Of a stretch of 64,000 nt of DNA, positions 12,401 to 24,810 are shown one piece after another; the stretch's first letter is position 1; each line of letters starts with the position of its first letter. The notes under the pieces were generated by a model, which was given only the letters and a program-made list of their open reading frames with translations, had not been told where the DNA came from and ran no database searches. Source of the stretch: Bostrychus sinensis. Taxonomy: Eukaryota > Chordata > Actinopteri > Gobiiformes > Eleotridae. The stretch spans positions 25,011,211-25,075,210 of the forward strand of contig CM036240.1 in NCBI GenBank assembly GCA_020698575.1, in the 5' to 3' direction. Made by a program: the position numbers and the translations under genes.

Positions 12401-13393
12401 ATAAAGCACAATCTATATCTATTATTTATACACCTCATAAAATGTAAAAATAAAATGCATTGAACTCAACAATTCCTTACCCATCCAGATGTGGTGTGGG
12501 TTTAGTAGTTCTATTGTCGGAAAAGGAAAGAAGAGAGAGTGAAAATGAATTAGTATGAAAAGTATCAGTTTATAGGCATCCTCAGAATAGCTTTTGATAC
12601 TTACATGAAAAACTGTGATCCATTAGTGTCTTTGCCCCTGTTGGCCATAGACAGCAGGTATTCCTTGTTGTGTTTAACAGCGAAGCTTTCATCTAGGGGA
12701 AAAGCATAAGATTGTACTTCCATCTTGAAGCCAACGCTGGTTTGGAAAACAACTGACAGGTCTGGCAGCGGCTTCCTTTACCTTCAAAAAAGCCTCCATA
12801 GATTGATTCACCTCCTCTTCCATTTCCTACGAAGAAAAAAAAAAAAAATCACAAACAAAAATTATGTCATAAGAAAATACAATTTTCCAAACAAATATGA
12901 CACACAAATTTAAGCCAATTATGTCTGTGTCAACTAAATAACTTAAGCAGTAGAATGCTAGGCAACAATTGCCATTCTTAAACTCACCTTCACTAAAGTC
13001 TCCTCCTTGAATCATAAAATCTTTAACAATGCGATGGAAGAGACATCCTTTGTAGTGTAGAGGTTTCTGAGTTCCTTTACCAATGCCTTTTTCACCTATG
13101 CACAGAGAAGTTAGTCATATTAAGAGTGTCCAAAATCTACTACAATGCCTCTAAAGTTTTTTTTATATTTTATATTTTACCTGTGCAAAGACACCTGAAG
13201 TTTTCACATGTTTTGGGACAAATGTCTGAAAATAATTCCACCACAATTCTCCCGACTGAAAAGACGAACACAGGTGGCAGTGTGAAAAACAGTCAACACA
13301 ACGAATTAGCCAATCAAACTTGTATTTCTTACCGACAACATTGCCAATTGCAATATCCATGAAGCACCGAGGGCGCTGCGCCTTTACTCCCAT
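9476..13393 (-). CDS. ppig: Peptidyl-prolyl isomerase G (SR-cyclophilin), 12 coding exons, 682 aa
   Basis: Minus-strand exons in order: 13393-13333, 13255-13181, 13095-12988, 12826-12782, 12692-12605, 12510-12481, 12393-12254, 12164-11987, 11253-11077, 10960-10909, 10798-10659, 10430-9476. Frame closes exactly. Residues 1-175 form a cyclophilin domain (MGVKAQRPRCFMDI start; LFHRIVKDFMIQGGDF with the catalytic Arg; GKDTNGSQFF). The position of the cyclosporin-binding Trp of CypA is His in PHLDG, as in mammalian PPIG. Then come acidic-serine and Lys runs, the family block VRPEEIPPIPENRFLMR, a TRSGRKIKGRGP motif, PHWRQEMQ, and a 300-residue RS domain in the last exon. PPIG is a nuclear isomerase that binds RNA polymerase II and splicing factors. 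A 5' non-coding exon is likely near 13811-13910. Confidence 0.95.
11470..11815. mobile_element. Common teleost interspersed repeat (probable LINE tail) in ppig intron 8
   Basis: The sequence GGCGGGGTACACCCTGGACA, followed by GGTCAATTTAGAGTCACCAA, CATGCATGTCTTTGGACAGTG, a GGGGAGGACATGCAGACTCC block and GCTTGAACCCACAATCTCCT, is a very widespread fish repeat. It looks superficially like tRNA or gene code in several frames but has no intact ORF. Family name not certain. Confidence 0.7.
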
Positions 13394-14940
13394 TTTTACC
13401 TTCGCTTATCAAAATCTAGAGGCAACAAGCCCAACAATGCAACATCAAAATAAAGAGACAACGTGAGTGCTCTGCAAAACATTTCTATATTGTTATAATT
13501 AAAGGCACAATGATGCTAACAACAACGCTTTTCAACGGTTTCTATTAGCAAACTAGCTTACTTGGGAAAAATAGAAACAAATGACCGATTATCGGCATCC
13601 AAATGTGCACTAAAAGCAAACGCAATGCTACTCTTATATCACGGCATTTAAAAAATAATCCCAACAATTTAACGCTAGGCCCGAGTTAGCATTAGCAAGC
13701 TATGCTAGAACATCTCAAGGGCTCATTTCTTCTGTACATACTTTAACTATTCTGGGTGGCATAGTAACGAAATGCATATGTTGAATAGAAACAGAATAAT
13801 AAGTCGTATCACCTAGGGAACCAAGGATATCACTCCATGCAGCAGGCAACGACATAAAACGAGCAAAATTAAGTTTCATTCAGTGCCCAACTCAATGTTT
13901 TCTAAAGATGGCGCGGCAGAGACGTCAAGGCACTGGACGCAGCAGAGGAAGCGCAATGTCATTGATGCCCCGAAACATACTTGAAAGGCTTGGATTTCTT
14001 GTATAGTTGGTGTTACAAATTTTGATGGTTCTAGTTTATTACCATGAGTTTATTGTCTTAAATAAATAGAAACATATGGCAGGTCGCAAACAAAACAGCC
14101 ATTTCCTCTACAGTGGTTTCTACAACAGACAAAGTTGCTGCCTGAAAGTCCTTACCCAGGACAAACAACTCACACAGACTTTGTCATTGATTACGGAAGT
14201 GAAACATTGCAGCGCACATGCTAGGTAATTTGACTTTGAATAAGTCATTTATCTTTTAATTCTGGAGCCTTTATTGTCAACATTTTGCTCGAGTGGGCTC
14301 CCCTCTAAATTCTTTGTTACTGTGCAATAAGTGAAAAGCGCGAGCGTTTGTCAGAGGTACACATGATTTTCCTCTGCACACGTGAAATCCGCTTTAGCAT
14401 GCCAGTGGTAGCCACACAGGGCGCACAGTATAACAGTTCAGTGTAGGGCTTTTTCAAAGGAGACCTGTCATTACTAAATCGGACTATTTGTTAGGATGGG
14501 AGATATTACAAAAGATGTGTGTCTGTATCATTTAGTAGAGTACATAATTTTATCCAACAAAAAGTAATTAAACATTTTATACTTTATCTGCATTAAAATG
14601 TTTGGTATTAAAATCTGGCTGATCAGATGTGTTTATTATAAGTAACAAAGCAGACATAAACATTATTACTTTTACTCTAATAATCATTTAAGGTGATGTG
14701 GTCTCTAGAGCTGTTGTGTGTCTTGATACTTACATAAACTGCGTGTAGTATGTTAAACGTGTCATCTGTAGCCTGCCGGTCTATTCAGAAGGCAAATGAA
14801 ACCATTTTGATTTTTAACACAGAGCCAAGTTTCTCCCGCCCACAAGTTGCAACCGATGTGTGAGTTTGATATTGAGCTGAACAGTAGTGGGTCGAAGCAA
14901 TGAACACTTGGGCGTCTGCTTCTTCACCTGTGCCTGAGTG
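13394..14940. other. Divergent ppig / fastkd1 promoter region
   Basis: The two genes point away from each other across 1.5 kb. An AAAGATGGCGCGGC sequence (13905-13918) resembles a YY1 site and sits where the ppig transcription start would be expected, next to a plausible 5' UTR exon whose donor is at about 13811. Otherwise AT-rich, with CpG-bearing patches at 14330-14400. Confidence 0.4.
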
Positions 14941-17900
14941 ATGCTTCGCCTGCAATGTGTGACCTCCTGCCTTCGAAGGCTCCTTCACAGTGGGGCAGTG
15001 ACCCGAGACCAGGTTCTGGAGCAACTGCATGTTTGCTCCATTGAAGACCATGTTTTTGATGTTGTGGGAAAGAACAAGGCCAAACTCACAGTTAATCATG
15101 TCAGCAAGGCTGTGGGGATGCTGTGGCAGTTTCAAAAAGAGAAACCACAACTGCTTCGTACTGTGGATCTTATCAAGGGTCACCCACAGTTTTTGACTCT
15201 GCGGGTTTTGGCAGAGAACAAAATTGCTTTAATGGGCAATTCAGTGTTGATTGACATGCTCTACAATTTTCTCAGGTAAATTAAGACAATATAACACACA
15301 TTTTAATTAAAAATGGGAAATGTCACTTCAAAATGTTTTTCACTATTTTAGACTAAATGTGGATCCACATGACTCACTTATTCAGCAACTGGTTTCAGAA
15401 GCATGGCTGCGACTGGACAGGTGGTGTATGCTTAAGGGAAACATTCATGTTAAAGGATATTATTAAAATACTCAAAGTTGATTATATATGATACGATAGA
15501 ATCTGAAGTTGCTGGTGATAAAAGTTGGTGTGTATTTGTGTTTTTAAAGCAACTTTTAGAATTACTAAAATACTAAATGCAGCTGAACTGCTGTAAATGC
15601 AGTGTTGGGTGTCATTGATAAGTCTCTTCTTGCACAACTGCTAATCTTAAATTAGATCAAATCTCAAATAATAACCACAAAGTGATGTTTATTTTAAGGT
15701 ACAAGCTACTGTAGTACAGTAAATAATTGCCATTTCTACATGTTTGTATGTTTTCTATAACTTGTCTTTGCCTTTTATAATTTGTTTTTCACCTATTTAT
15801 TGTTTCAGATTGTCAATGATATCTCTGTCCAAGTTTTCCATCTGTCTCAGTGATCAGCACCTTCAACACAGCCCCCTCATGGGCCTCATCACAGACATCA
15901 TGGCTCAAAAGCTGTCAACAATTGATGATGCAAGGTCAGTTGTCAGACCGTTTTCACAAGTCTTATAATAACCTACATATTTATTTCTATTTATTTGGGT
16001 CCTTGCTTGTGGCTCACAGGATTTTGACAACTCTGATGATAAGTGGTTCATCCCTGGTGTCTCCATGTCTGCGAGATGCTCTCATCACTAGGATAGATCA
16101 TTTACTGGACACTATGGACCTTTCAAATTACAATAACCCACGGAGAGTTGTTCAGTTCCTACGAAACATCAAATACAGCCACCGGCCCCTGTTGGAGAAA
16201 TGCAACCGAATCCTTTTGAGCAACATATCCAGAATGAATGCAGAGAATATCAGCATCATCATGGGCCTTTACCAGTCACTACAATTCAATAACTGTGACT
16301 TCAGGCTGGCTGCAAAACAAAGACTCACTGAGCTGATTGATTCAAGCACTGACCCCTTCTCCTTCACTAAACTGTTTGTAACTCTGGCTCCCTTAGCCAG
16401 TCCAGAGACAAGAGAAGGGTTAGTTAAGGGCAGAGTTATTTATGTGCACACATACTCTACTCTTACTAAAGTTTAACTATTATTTTAGGTTGGAAAACAC
16501 TGCTTTGTTGTTGGGGGATGAGTTTAATGCACACCAGGCATTGGCTGTAGCAGAAGGATTAGAAGAGATTCAGAGCAGAAATCTTAGCCTTATGAACAAG
16601 TGAGTCCAAAACTCAATAGATTTTTTTCTGCTTGAAAACAGTGTAATTCACAAAAAATATTTTTCAGAATTGCTGCAGTAATACAAAGAAACCTTCATGT
16701 CTACAAACCAGTGGAGGTGGCCAGAATCACACAAGCACTTTTTCTGTTGCAGTATCAAAATCCTGAGCTGTATGCTAAACTAAGAAATATTTTGACCCAG
16801 TAAGTGCTTTATATAGTTACTGTTATATATGGTACACCCTGAAGTTAATAAGTAGTAAGTAAGTAGTAAGTTAATCTGCTTGCTCTTGTAAGTAAAATTG
16901 ATGTTTTGGTTTTATATCCAGCTTTTTGCAGAACAGTGTATTTCCTTATGAAGTGACCATGCTGACCCGTGTCTTGTCATTGCTGCCTTGTCCTCGTGTG
17001 GACGAGAGCATTATCACACGAATAGAGGCTGTGGTGCCTCAGTGCAACCTCAGTGACCTCAACACAATTGCTCACGCCATTGCCAAATGGGTTCGCAATG
17101 ATCCCTCCTACCGCCATAACACTCCCAGTAAGTACGTGCGACTACTGCAAGCTCTCAACCGCTGCGGACACGAGAGACTCCGTACAGCTGATCGGCTTGA
17201 CTTGTTGCTGGAGGAGCTCAAATATGTTTCAGGAGAATGGTTTGAGGAAATGTTGATTGAAGATACAATGGTAACACTTAAGAGAATGATGGATCAAATA
17301 AACTGGACAAATGTGCCAGAACTAAGCCTGTTTCTCACAAGGATAAATCACCTTAGCCATCCACTGATGGAACATATCGCAAATGTTGTCATTAAAGACA
17401 TTGATAAGGTGAGCAATGAAAACAATATTATACATTTTAATATAAAGCAATATGCTGTGCTGCTGTATAATGAAATACGTTTTTTTTTTTATATATTTTT
17501 TAGTTTCACTACTCTGCAACCTATGCCACCCTGCTACCCTTTTCTGTCCTAAATTATGATACTGTCAAAGCAGATGAAATGTATGATGCCTGTATTCAGC
17601 ACTTCACCCCACATATCAGTAAGTAAATATATTTAAAAAGAACAATTTCAGTATATAAAACTAACATTTTGAGTTTCAATTCAAAGGTTTGTTTGACCCA
17701 CATCTGCTAGTTCTTCTGGCATACTCTTTAGCTGTGGCTGACTGTTTTCCTGAGGAACTTATCAAAGAAATTTTCAGTATTGACTTTCTGGGAAAACTAG
17801 ATGCCCAATTAGAAAGTAAGTTTAGTTTATTTAATTTTATATATATTAAAACCCCTCAATAAAATGTACTTCGAAGCCAGATGTTTATCATTCTGATAAT

Positions 17901-18969
17901 TCTCCAGCCCTTCCTGATGCACTCAACATGCGCATTCGACTGAGGCTTATGGAGCTCAATCGAGCCGTGTGCCTGGAGTGTCCGGAATATCAGGTGCCTT
18001 GGTTTCATGAGCGCTACTGTCAGCGACTTCATAAAAGAGGTAATGTTTTTATTTTTATTTTGATGGCATTGAAATAATATTTGATTAAAAAAATGCCTTG
18101 TTTTTAAGGGAATGGGTCTGTCAGCGCTGTGCAGCAGCAGATCCACAAAATGCTGGGGGAAGTTCTTGGTGGCATTAACTATGTCCAGATAGCTGTTGTC
18201 ACTCCTTATTTTTACACTGTAGGTAGGTACATAGAAGTTGTTTGTTTACACCTTGTTATTTATCAGACCATGTTTTGGGTGAAATTGAACAATCTTTAAC
18301 GATGTTAAACCTATTGACAATGTATTGCCTAGTGCATTTTTACCCCTTGTCATATATTTACAATTTTTCTTAAAAGTTAGAATATACATTTTTGTTCTGT
18401 TGTTGTAGATTTTGAGTGCATACTGGACAAAGAGCTCAAACCGCTGCCTTATAATGAACGAAGCTCGCTGCAGATCCCCAGCAGAGGGGAAGTTCAGTGG
18501 GGGACTGGCTCTCTCTCTGACCTAAGGGATGAGCTGCCACCTGGTGCTCAGCGGTAGGAAAACATTCTGATCATAACCTGCATTTATTAACATTCATGAG
18601 GTTTATGTACTAATAATGACCAGTTTAGACAACTGAAAAAAAATGCTCTGTGTCTTAGACTTGCTGTGGATTTTCTTGACTCAAAGTCATTTTGTAAAAA
18701 CTCTCGTCACATGAAAGGAGAAACCCTGATGAGGAAGAGGCATCTGGAAATTTTGGGATATTGTGTTGTTCAGGTAAGACAGTGGCACAAAGAATGATGA
18801 ATCTAATTTTTACATCTCCATCACACACAGAAAATAAACAAATAAAAGATTTTACATTACTTTGTTTTTACAGATTCCTCACTTTGAATGGAACTCTATG
18901 GAGCTTTCAACACAGTATGCTTGGAAGGATTACCTAAAGAAAAAAATATTTCGGGAATGGTCTTTATAA
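14941..18969 (+). CDS. fastkd1: FAST kinase domain-containing protein 1, mitochondrial, 14 coding exons, 834 aa
   Basis: Exons: 14941-15275, 15352-15420, 15809-15934, 16020-16418, 16489-16599, 16668-16799, 16922-17408, 17504-17618, 17687-17815, 17908-18039, 18109-18222, 18409-18553, 18659-18773, 18874-18969. Frame is continuous; human is 847 aa. The N-terminus (MLRLQCVTSCLRRLLHSG) is Arg-rich without acidic residues, a mitochondrial presequence. Helical-repeat exons follow, then FAST_1 and FAST_2 regions (about 550-740; ALNMRIRLRLMELNRAVCLE is typical) and a C-terminal RAP domain (VDFLDSKSFCKN...MRKRHLEILGY). FASTKD proteins govern stability and processing of mitochondrial mRNAs; FASTKD1 is linked to ND3 mRNA. 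The in-frame GTG just before the ATG is not needed. AATAAA at 19265 gives a short 3' UTR. Confidence 0.93.
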
Positions 18970-19292
18970 TGAACATATTTCTTGAATGTTACATTTAGTC
19001 AGGATGTAAAACATCCCAAAAACAGCATAGTGTTAAGAATATTTTTAAGTGCTATGGATTTTTCATCAAAGACACTCAAGTGGCATATGCATCTCTTTCA
19101 TGTTGAATGAGATTGTGCCAAAATTGTATTACATAAAAGACAAAAAGAAGTGTGTTACTAAGTCCTTTAGCTTACTAGTTTTGAAGAAATATTTAAGAAA
19201 TATATGAAACATTTGAACACCTTTTTTGTGCTGCTGCAAATGTACTTGATAAATTTTTCATACAAATAAAATAACAGAGTATGTTCTTCATT
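18970..19292. other. Tail-to-tail 3' ends of fastkd1 and klhl41
   Basis: The fastkd1 polyadenylation signal (AATAAA at 19265-19270) lies 23 bp from the klhl41 stop codon on the other strand. No AATAAA for klhl41 is seen before the fastkd1 coding exons, so the mature transcripts probably overlap. Confidence 0.5.
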
Positions 19293-22200
19293 TTACATCT
19301 TGGGCATTTTGGCTGGATTCAGATGCATGGACACACAAGATGCTCCAGTCGCATAGCGCATCTCTCTGATTAGACCACTCCACTCTTTCTTGTCCTCTTC
19401 ATAACTGGGGAGCAAGTTAAAGGGTTACTGTATTGCATAAGCAACTTGGGTAGAAATACCTTGAAAATCCACACTTACTGCCAAATATCAATCATCTCAC
19501 TCGGAGTGCACTCTTTATTCTCATTCACCACCATGGCAAAGCCTCCTACAGCATACAGCAGCCCACCACAGCTCACAAGGTTCATCGAACTTCTCTCCTG
19601 GGGGAAGTCGGTGAAGGGTGACCACCTAGAACATATCAGTAAGTCATCAGTGTGCTACACATTGGATAAAGGAATATCAAACACATACAGTATGTTATAT
19701 GCACATACTTGTTAGTTCCAAAGTCATAGACTTCACATCCAGATGTGAGCCCATCTTCATTGACTCCTCCTGCCACAATAATCCTCCCTTTGTGGATAAT
19801 GGCCCCAAACATAGATCTAGGTGTCTTCATAGCGGCCAGTTCTTTCCATTCTGACCTCTTGTGGTTGTATGCAAACATCTTGCTGATTGTTTTACTTGGA
19901 AAAAATATAGAAAACATAATTCAGAGGTTTAGGCAAAGCACTAAAATATACATCTTGGCATTGCCAAATTCAAAAATTTTATCTTACTTGTCATCTGTTT
20001 TCCCTCCCAAACAGTAAACCAACCCATTCTCAGAGACAACACTGTGGCCATGGATTTTCAAAGGTAACTTTTTTGACTCACTCCACTTCATTTTTCTAAA
20101 AGGGGGGAAGGGGAAGCAACATAATGCAAGTCAGTTTAGCCTACCAAACACATAAAAGTTGGATAAATTCACAAAACTTACTCGGTGTCATAGCACATAA
20201 CTGTGTCATGTGACTCATCTGACTGTAAGTCTTTACCAGCTACAGCAAAGATGAAATTGTCAACATCTCCTAGAGCAAACAGACATCTTGGGGAAGGCAT
20301 GGGTGGTAGAGCAACCCACTGGCAACCAAGACTGTCGAACTGAAAAAAACAACAACATATGTACAGTTAGGTCCACACGTTTTTGGACATGGACATAAAT
20401 TTTGTTAATTTAACCTTTTTACCAAACTATGTATTCAAAATACAGTTATATAATTAATATGTGCTGAAAGTGCAGACTCTCAGCTGTGATATTAGAGTAT
20501 TCACATCCAAATTGGAGAAAGGGTTTAGGAATTACAGCTCTTTAATGTGTAGCTGCCTCTTTTTCAGGGGCTCAAAAGTGATTGGACAGTTGCTTCAAAA
20601 GCTATTTCCTGAGCAGCATGAGCTATTTCCCTCTATAATCCACCATAAACTGAGCAGGTAAAAGGTCTGGACTTGATTCCAGGTGTTACATTTGTATTTA
20701 AAAAGCTGTTTGTGTGAAATCACAACATACAGTAACTCAATGGAAGTGAACCAGATCATCCTTAGGCTGGATCAAAAAATCAGTGTTGAGGTCCACCATA
20801 AACAGAAGACTTCATGAGAGCAAATACAGAGGGTTCACAACAAGGTGCAGACCATTCATCAGCCTCAACAATAGAAAGGCCACATTAGACTTGTCCAGAA
20901 ACACCTTTAAGCCAGTTCAGGTCTGGAACAGCATTCTGTGGACAGATGAGACTCAGACCAACCTGTACCAGAATGATGGGCAGAGAAAGGTCTGGAGAAG
21001 GCTTGGAACGGCTCATGATTCAAAGCACAGCACATCTTCTGTAAAACATGGAGGAGCAGTGTGATGCATGAGTGTGTATAACTTCCAATGACACTGGGTC
21101 TCTGGTGTTTATTGATGATGAGACAGAAGACAGAAGCAGCCGGATGGATTCTGAAATGTATAAGAATAAACTTTCTGCTCAGATTCAGCCAAAAGTTGAT
21201 GGGCAGCGCTTCACAGTACAGACGGACAGTGACCCAAAACATACTGTAAAAGCACCCCAGGAGTTTTTTAAGGCAAATGAGTGAATTATACTACAATGGC
21301 CAAGTCAGTCGCCAGATCTCAGCCCAATCGAGCATTAATTTCACTTGTTTAAGACTAAACTTTAAGCAGAAAGACCCACAAGCAAGCAACGACTGAAGAC
21401 AGCTGCCGTAAAGGCCTGGCAAAGCATCATAAATTAGGAAAACCAGTGTTTGGTGATGTCCATGGGCTCCAGACATCAGGCAACCATCGCCTGTAAAGGA
21501 TTTTCCCCTAAGTATAAAAAATGAACAATTTATTCATAATAATGTTCATCTGTCCAATTACTTTTGAGCCCCTGAAAAAGAGGCAGCTAAACATTAAAGA
21601 GCTGTAATTCCTAAACCCTTTCTCCAATTTGGACATGAATACTCTCAAATTACAGCTGAGAGTCTGCACTTTAAGTACATACACACTTATTTAAGTGTGT
21701 TTTAAATATGTTTCAGGAAACAGCTAAAATAACAAAACTTGTGTCAGTGTCCAAATACTTACCTAACCTACCTTACCTATATACCTAACTGTATATCACA
21801 AACCCAATTCTGAAAAAAGTTGGAACACTTTGTAAAATGTAAAATAATATTTTTATGACATTATCTTTTTTTTAGTGTTTTGCTGGTACATTACATTTTA
21901 TGCATTGTCCCAACCTTTGGGGGACCTTATTGTGAGAGGCCCGATTAAAGCCTTTTATCTTATCCCACCCAAGCACCTTTCCATTGGCTGGGCGTGTTGA
22001 AACATAGGCCAGTCATTTCCCATCAACTCTGGAGCAATTCAAGCAAGACTAAACTCTAAAACTAAATTCCTATATATTACATTAAATTCTACAAAATTGC
22101 TCCAGCAGGCTACATAGTATGTATTTAATGCCATCCCCTGAACAAAAGTACAATACGTGAACTTTTGTACCTGATAGAAGTAACATTGCAGTGGATTTTG

Positions 22201-23256
22201 TTTTTCATCTTCATCCACAAAAAGTCCTCCCAAGATGTAAAGGTTGCCCCTCTTTGTTACCAGGCTGACATGGTTTCGTGGGACCAGCTCAGACATTGCT
22301 GCGAGATAGCACTCATTCTCCTGTCCGTCATAGGCCACGGCTGCAGCGTCATTGACCATCAGCAGCATGTCTTTGGCATACATGCCATATCTGCGGTTAT
22401 CATTCAGATAGCCAGGCAATGTCCCTTCCTCTTGGTCATCCTCATTTTGACTCTTCTTAACTTCAGGAAGCTTTCCCGCAAATGCATCTTTGATCGCTTT
22501 GAGTTTTTTCTGTATCTCAGGATCAGCCTTGAAGAGTTCATCCTTCTCTACTTTTTCTTTGAAGTACTTCTCTGGGAGCAGACGGAAGCGGATGCACTCA
22601 AAGGCCTCACTCAGGCTTTTGGTACGATTTGCTTTGTCTTTCTTGATCCATTTCAGCAAGATCTCATATACTGCCTCTTCCTTTTCTACATTCAGTGCAT
22701 CTGCTCCGATTATAGCAAACAATTCATGTGGGGCAAGCTCAAGGAACTCTGCCTCTTTGGACAATTGCTCAAAGCGATCAGCGATGTAATCTCGTGCTGC
22801 TATTGCCAGTCTGGGGCAGTTTAGCATCAAGCCTAGTCTGTAGATGGCAAGGCAGTTTCTCTGTGACACCTGTTTCTGAAGGTAGTTAATGCAAACTGTG
22901 AAGACTGATGGAATCTGAAAGCGATTTGCAACAACCACAATATCCTGCACATTGTTGTCGTTGATGTCAATCTCTGCCGAGTACATATAGTTCACAATGA
23001 TCTCCATTATATTTGCGTCCAAATTTTCCAGAACAATCTCCTTCTCATCCGCTTCCTCTCCATCCTCTGAGAAGTAAATTTCACGGAAGTAAGGGCTACA
23101 TGCTGCCAGGATAAGCCGATGACAGGGGATGCTTCGGTCTCCAATCTTGAGAACACAGTCTATTAATTTGTTCTCATTTAGAAGCTCTTTTAGTCCGTCC
23201 TGAAGCAGAGTACTCTGAAAAAGTCGCAGATCTTCCTTCAAACTTTGGGGGTCCAT
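19293..23256 (-). CDS. klhl41: Kelch-like protein 41 (sarcosin), 6 exons, 598 aa
   Basis: Minus-strand exons: 23256-22171, 20339-20182, 20095-19988, 19894-19709, 19625-19479, 19404-19293. The large first exon encodes the BTB domain (about 33-135; LIDCVLKIGDRSIPCHRLIL, ACSPYFREIYFSE) and the BACK domain (about 140-240), then an acidic linker and the first kelch blade. The remaining exons encode blades with paired glycines (YILGGLF, FAVAGKD, VYCLGGK, IIVAGGV, LYAVGGF). Length 598 against 606 in human. KLHL41 is a substrate adaptor of the Cullin-3 ubiquitin ligase in skeletal muscle that stabilises nebulin and sarcomeres. Intron 1 (1.8 kb) holds a dead Tc1-like transposon. Upstream E-box and MEF2-like sites fit muscle expression. 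Confidence 0.95.
20364..21791 (+). mobile_element. Tc1-like DNA transposon, inactive, in klhl41 intron 1
   Basis: The element begins CAGTTAGGTCCACA and ends CCTAACTG, flanked on both sides by TA (20362-20363 and 21792-21793), the Tc1/mariner target duplication. Long inverted repeats (about 20364-20600 against 21545-21791) frame a degraded transposase. Recognisable pieces are WTDET (around 20940), QTDSDPKHT (around 21225) and WPSQSPDLSPIEH (around 21298), which would carry the catalytic acidic residues, but they lie in different frames with stops between. It sits in the orientation opposite to klhl41. Confidence 0.9.
21800..21940. mobile_element. Fragment of a second DNA element
   Basis: Just after the Tc1 copy, ACAAACCCAATTCTGAAAAA and AGTTGGAACACTTTGT resemble the conserved end of a common teleost non-autonomous hAT-type element. 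Only one end is present. Confidence 0.4.
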
Positions 23257-23290
23257 TCTTGACTATGAGAAATTAGCAAAATGAACCTAC

Positions 23291-23372
23291 TTCACCAGCT
23301 GGTGAACACAAGACTATAGGGGCAGACAGGTCTGAAGGCACTTCAATATAACCATGCCCCTTCTAAATATAG
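23291..23372 (-). promoter_or_regulatory. Candidate muscle promoter of klhl41
   Basis: A perfect 16-bp palindrome TTCACCAGCTGGTGAA (23291-23306), centred on a CAGCTG E-box, and a CTAAATATAG MEF2 consensus (23363-23372) lie 35-116 bp upstream of the start codon; a further CAGCTG is at 23425-23430. On the coding strand the MEF2-like motif reads CTATATTTAG and could also serve as the TATA element. Myogenic factor and MEF2 control is expected for this gene, but the sites are inferred by motif only. Confidence 0.4.
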
Positions 23373-23539
23373 CTAACGACCCCAGCAGAGAAGAATTCAC
23401 TCTGGCTGAGTCGGAGAGCCCACACAGCTGTCATGGAGTAAAAACAACTGTGAAGACTTGTCACCGTAGTGATTGAGAACAAGATTGTTATATGAGCCGA
23501 CAAAAATAGCCTATGTCCTTTCCATGACAAAACCTGTAT

Positions 23540-23940
23540 TAAAACATATATTATCTTGAGGGAACAAGATATTATTTTTAGGGAATGAGATAATTGTCTT
23601 GAGGGAACAAGATTTTATCTTGAGGGAACGAGCTATGTTTTTACCATTGTCTTACCGTGAAATAATTAAGCATTTGATTGTAATGCGTGCTTATTCAAAG
23701 TAGAGGCGAATATTTTGACGAATTTAACTTTGATGAACCCAGTCGCAACTTGTCTGCACATAACAGAAACACTAGGACTACACGCCAAAACAGTAATTTC
23801 TTGTTTGTAATGGTGTTGATCCTGTTTGCTGTAGTTAATTATCTTGTTTGTATTAGATATTTATTCTGTTCACTCAAATTAACTATCTTGTTTGTACAAT
23901 ATATTTATCCCATTCGCTCTTGTTCCATGAAGATCTTTTT
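23540..23940. repeat. Diverged MITE with TTATCTTGAGGGAACAAGATA units
   Basis: Four consecutive 21-22 bp units of the form TTATCTTGAGGGAACAAGAT lie at 23550-23637. A diverged set in the reverse orientation (ATCTTGTTTGT, CGCTCTTGTTCCATGAAGAT) lies at about 23835-23935. The arrangement looks like an old palindromic element between bbs5 and klhl41. No gene. Confidence 0.5.
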
Positions 23941-24810
23941 TTAATTTTTGGGCGTACTTTAGGGGCTCTATGTTTTAGAACTAGGTAGAAAAGTATTTTT
24001 CTTTCAGTTGTTCAATTCAATAAGTGAGTTTATAAAATAGTAGAGTGAAATATCTCAAGCATTTATTTGTTTTCATTATAATAAAAATTTAATATATACT
24101 CTATGTTCTAATTTGATGAGAAACTGAATTTTGTTTTTTCAAGTTAAACCATAATCAAAATCACAATGAAAATAAATTCTTGAAATATTTAACTTTGTGC
24201 GTACTGAATCTATATAATATATGCATCTCACTTTGAACTGAACTACTGAAACAAATAGACTATGACATGACATGACATATAGACATGATACTCAAATGTT
24301 TTGATGTAGGACTTGTATCAGCTAGAACAAAAATGTTTGCAGGTCAAAACATTTGGAAAAGGCTTGAAATGTTCATTTTTCTTTCATAGAAATTACTTTA
24401 CACAATGACTTCCTTACTGTATAAATCTAAGTTTGTTTGAGGCATGCCCTCTTGAATTAACAGTCAGTGAGTCTATGAACAGCTGCCAGAGTAACACAGT
24501 GATGGTATGTTTTCTTTCTACATTTTTAGTACTTCATGTAGAAGTATTTATCTTCAGATCATGGCTATATACTTAACATTCCAGTAAATGGAAGAAAAAG
24601 TACTCAGATAATCATGTAAATACTTTTATTACCACAAACTATACAAATTGTATGGTTTACTTTCTAACCCTGGGCATAAAATAAAGTATACTAATAGCCC
24701 CAAATTAATCTATGATGACACATGTTCACAGAAGTATAAATAGAGTTTGTTCATCTGTTTATAAATAATGGCTTGTATTCATATTGTACACTTAATACAC
24801 ACATTTAATT
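23941..24810. other. Spacer between klhl41 and bbs5
   Basis: AT-rich with no exon-like frame. A TTTATT at about 24626 is AATAAA on the minus strand and could be the bbs5 polyadenylation signal. Confidence 0.4.
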
